Shown here piece after piece: positions 61,108 to 64,000 of a stretch of DNA of 64,000 bases; the first letter of the stretch is position 1, and each line of letters begins with the position of its first letter. This stretch comes from Cephalopachus bancanus. Its lineage: Eukaryota; Chordata; Mammalia; Primates; Tarsiidae. Below the pieces are notes generated by a model. That model saw only the letters and a program-made list of their open reading frames with translations. It was not told the origin of the DNA and made no database searches. The stretch spans positions 558,001-622,000 of the forward strand of contig JAPVLO010000572.1 in NCBI GenBank assembly GCA_027257055.1, written 5' to 3'. Position numbers and translations under genes: made by a program.

Positions 61108-64000
61108 GTAAGTGGAGCCGCCTCAGTCTGGGAGCCTTGGGACTTAGGTGGTCTCTCAGCAGCATCCCACTGCTTCCACTGCACTCCCCACTGCTGCCAA
61201 AGAAAGAGCCAGCAGAAGTAGGAAGGTGACGTTGTATTCAGAGAGAAACATACATTTAGAGGGAGGCAGTAGAGGCATGATGTGAGGGCAAATGGTAGAA
61301 AGGAGTGTGGAGTGCTCCCTAGACTCAGGCTGAAAACAGTAACTTGCGCCCAGTGCCATACTAAGAGCCTAGCGGAAGCAGTGTGAGAGCTGGGATGGAG
61401 CAGAGTCAGGTGCCTGGGCCAGGCCCCACTCATTCCCTCGTGGTACAGGAGGTACCTAACCTTAGTGCCCCGAACAAAAAGTTAGAGTACGGTCTAAAGA
61501 GGTTAGCCCATGGCTTATGGTCTCAGCTCCGCAGATCCTGTCTTTTAGTGTTTCTCTGTGTGACTCCTCGTCCATTATGTGGGTGCATGGAGCAGAAGGA
61601 AGGTTCTGTGAGATTCTGGGATCTTGTCCCTCTAAAGCTGTCTTCCTTCATAGTTGACCAGCCCTTTCCTTTGCCCCCTGGCAGATGCTGGGTGAGCAAG
61701 AGAAGGTCAAAGCAGAGTTATTTAAATAGATTCTTCCCTTCTCTGCACTGCCTTGAATCCTAGCACAATGAGTGAGTAGCAGGCAAGCCGGGGTGAAAGT
61801 GGGGGATGGCAAAGGAAGGGGGACTGGATACAATGTCAAGGTTCTCCACTGTCAGCTCCTTGAGTCCTAGACTCTCCTGGGCTGTACTGTACTATTCTGG
61901 GGTACCTTGAGAAAACAGGAAGGACATGGAGTTGGAGAAGGGCATGGTAAGAGAAGTGGGAGAATTAAACATGGAGCATGAGTGGAGGGAGATGACTGTC
62001 CCAGCACCTGTGTCACTCAGCCATTGAACAGAACTGAGAAGGGCGATGGCTGATGTTATGACTGGAAGAATAGAACTCATCCTATAAATAACCTTCCTTG
62101 TTATATTGGGGATTAACAAGAAGGCTGTAAGGTGGAAGTCCCAAGAGGTGAGTAAATGATATTGGTGCTGAGGTGGGAGATTCAGGACAATGGGGTGGGG
62201 GTGACATGAGACCCCCAACATTGGACAGAAAATGGGACATTGTTTGGTTGCCTCCTCTCCCTCCTGTAGAACAAAAGGGTCTACAGTTACCCCTACCCAG
62301 GGCCAGCCCACACACATAGTCTCTCTGGAATGCCCTTCCTTGTGTGGGTGAGTCTTGGGAGTGGCACTGGGCTAGAATGGCCAGGAGGAGGGCGAGGATG
62401 GTCCGAACCACAGAGAGCTCCCATGCAGAGTCATCTGAGCTCTGGGCATAGGGTCTTACTCTTCACCCAGCTGAGAGGGGTATGAAGTCCTTCCTCCCTG
62501 ACTCCCAATTAGGAACAATCTATATGGCAAGCAGGGATTCAGCAGTGAAAGCAGTTATGCCAGGGAGGAAAACTCACAATCTCTAGTTGCGTTCATTTTT
62601 TTTCTGCAAGAAATTTGTTTGTCATACTGTGAAATACTATGCAGCTATTGAAAACAAGATTGATATCTGTGAACCAATGTGAAAAGCTCCCCCGGACACA
62701 TATGAACCAAAAAAAGAAAAAAACAAGGTAGAGTGTAATGCAATGTGTTCGCACAAAAGAAAGCGCCACAAAACTATTTGTTACAAGTGCATGTATATCT
62801 TGAGTTTATTGAGTTTATATTGAATTTAAGTCATAGGAAATGCATGCACATTAAACGGATAACAGAGGTTATATCTGGGAGGGGACCATAGGAAAGAAGT
62901 TGGTTGGGGTGTGGGTTAATGGAGACCTTAGCTTTATTTCTATTGCTTGAATTGTTTATAAGAAGCACACAATATGTATTACCTGTATAATTTATAACAA
63001 ATTTCAAAAACTTAAAACTGGGCACTAAAGGATAGATTAAGAGTTCGTTACTGATTGGAAGAGAAAGTGAGCCTCGAAGACAGAGCCCAACCTTTGGAAG
63101 TCCTCAAGAGAATTCTGTTACTGCTGATTTCATTTCCTCTACAGATGTGCTGAAGAGCTTAGACAGCATCTATGCTCATCTATTCAGATTGTCCAGAAAG
63201 ACCTGGGCTTCAGAATTGTTTCTGTCCCAATCCTTCCCATGGCCTGTGATCTGGGACTTCTTGATATCCTATTGATCTCACATCCCCATAACCCTTACTG
63301 GGCCCACATGCATATCTGGTTCCCCCTCTGTGCTTGCAGTGCTGTCCCCGGCCCAGGCCATTGTGGTTTACACGGACAGGGAGGTCCATGGTGCTGTGGG
63401 CTCCCGGGTGACCCTGCACTGCTCCTTCTGGTCCAGTGAGTGGGTCTCAGATGACATCTCCTTCACCTGGCGTTACCAGCCCGAAGGGGGCAGAGATGCC
63501 ATTTCGGTGAGTGCATGGGAGAAATCCTGGGGCTGGATAACAGAAAGGGGGTTCAGAGAACAGCAGAAAAGAGACCTTGGACTAAGGATGGGGAGATCCT
63601 TTATGACCATAACCCAACTTTGGTAAGGTAAGTGACCATCTTTGCCATCCTTAGACCAGGACCTGTCTGCATTGCCCCCTCCCCCAGCACTGCCCTTTTC
63701 AGCCCAGGATCCCTGGCACTGAGGCTGGAGCTAAGCTTTGACATCCCTGTTCTCACTATGGTCCTCTCACATGCTCCCCCCTCCCTCGTTCCTCGTAGAT
63801 CTTCCACTATGCCAAGGGTCAGCCCTACATCGATGAGGTGGGGACCTTCAAAGAGCGTATCCAGTGGGTAGGAGACCCTCGCTGGAAGGATGGCTCCATT
63901 GTCATACACAACCTAGACTACAGTGACAATGGCACTTTCACCTGTGACGTCAAAAACCCTCCAGACATAGTGGGAAAGACCTCTCAGGTCACGCTCTATG
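61041..64000 (+). CDS. MPZ: MPZ, myelin protein zero, exons 1-3 (3' end outside window)
   Basis: P0, the main adhesive glycoprotein of compact peripheral myelin made by Schwann cells. It is a single-pass protein with one extracellular Ig V-type domain. Exons seen are 61041-61107, 63340-63506 and 63799 onward (202 nt to the window edge; by the human structure about 12 nt of this exon are missing). Exon 1 plus the start of exon 2 encode a signal peptide ending LSPAQA. The mature chain begins IVVYTDREVHGAVGSRV. The Ig cysteines are in LHCSFWSS and FTCDVKNP, the core Trp in SFTWRYQPEGG, and the N-glycosylation sequon is NGT in SDNGTFTCD. Exon borders are GG|GTAAGT, GCAG|TGCTG, TCG|GTGAGT and GTAG|ATC. 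The transmembrane and cytoplasmic exons lie beyond the window. Confidence 0.97.
61108..63339 (+). other. MPZ intron 1
   Basis: No coding content or clear young repeat was seen. In rodents this intron holds a SOX10/EGR2-dependent Schwann-cell enhancer, and candidate sites are listed separately. Confidence 0.6.
62187..62350 (+). promoter_or_regulatory. Candidate SOX/EGR cluster in MPZ intron 1
   Basis: ACAATGG (62187-62193) sits beside GGTGGGGGTG (to 62203), followed by CATTGT (62238-62243) and GTGTGGGTG (62342-62350). These resemble SOX10 and EGR2 sites, and the location matches the known rat intronic enhancer. The assignment rests on motif matching only. Confidence 0.4.
63340..63506 (+). CDS. 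MPZ: MPZ coding exon 2
   Basis: 167 nt with acceptor CTTGCAG. It encodes the end of the signal peptide and the first half of the Ig domain. Confidence 0.97.
63799..64000 (+). CDS. MPZ: MPZ coding exon 3 (cut by window edge)
   Basis: Begins IFHYAKGQPYIDEVGTFKER and includes the NGT glycosylation sequon and the second Ig cysteine. It is cut at VTLY. Confidence 0.97.
   Translation, partial: MFHYAKGQPYIDEVGTFKERIQWVGDPRWKDGSIVIHNLDYSDNGTFTCDVKNPPDIVGKTSQVTLY

Noticed and set aside
60687..61229. 180-codon open frame over MPZ exon 1
   Set aside because: It shares the MPZ frame only in exon 1. The real start is at 61041, and the remainder is promoter and intron.

Overview
The window is mammalian nuclear DNA from a primate. 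It is dominated by introns, dense Alu insertions and other interspersed repeats. The gene order CFAP126 - SDHC - MPZ matches the human 1q23.3 neighbourhood but reads in the opposite direction to the usual chromosome 1 orientation. Every Alu that could be classed is either an old AluJ-like copy or a member of a derived, CpG-rich family that is not AluS or AluY. No anthropoid AluS/Y copy and no typical strepsirrhine Alu was seen. Together with a distinctive L1 3' UTR, this points to a non-anthropoid primate, most probably a tarsier. That species call is an inference.

Layout. Bases 1-6,700 hold Alus, a CpG-rich block near 1.6-2.1 kb with no recognised gene, and two short copies of an ERV LTR tail. 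Bases 6,718-11,580 (+) hold the complete five-exon CFAP126 (Flattop) coding region, with a ciliary X-box just upstream of its ATG. Bases 14,131-57,328 (-) hold the complete six-exon SDHC coding region (169 codons), spread over 43 kb and tail-to-tail with CFAP126. Its 19-kb intron 4 carries a nested L1/mariner/Alu block (21.4-24.9 kb), an L1-Alu composite (25.0-25.5 kb), a low-quality repetitive patch (31.1-33.1 kb) and two L1 tails packed against the exon 4 splice donor. Intron 3 holds an old ERVL-MaLR-type provirus (44.6-47.9 kb) interrupted by an L1 and an Alu. SDHC starts in a CpG island at 57.3 kb. After a 3.7-kb divergent intergenic gap, MPZ begins at 61,041 (+) and runs off the window inside exon 3.

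The three genes are unrelated in function: CFAP126 in motile cilia and planar polarity, SDHC in mitochondrial complex II, and MPZ in compact peripheral myelin. They are neighbours rather than an operon-like unit.

The most unusual signal is in the young Alu family. Compared with AluJ-like copies in the same window, it has gained base changes that turn its internal Pol III B box into a perfect tRNA T-arm-like hairpin (5-bp stem, 7-nt loop). It has also moved its A box toward the tRNA consensus and placed an AATAAA hexamer in its central A-rich linker. Copies with intermediate states are present. Other points worth checking are the L1-Alu composite inside one target-site duplication, the L1 only 14 nt from an SDHC splice donor, the mariner remnant, and the noisy near-duplicate stretch that may be an assembly artefact.
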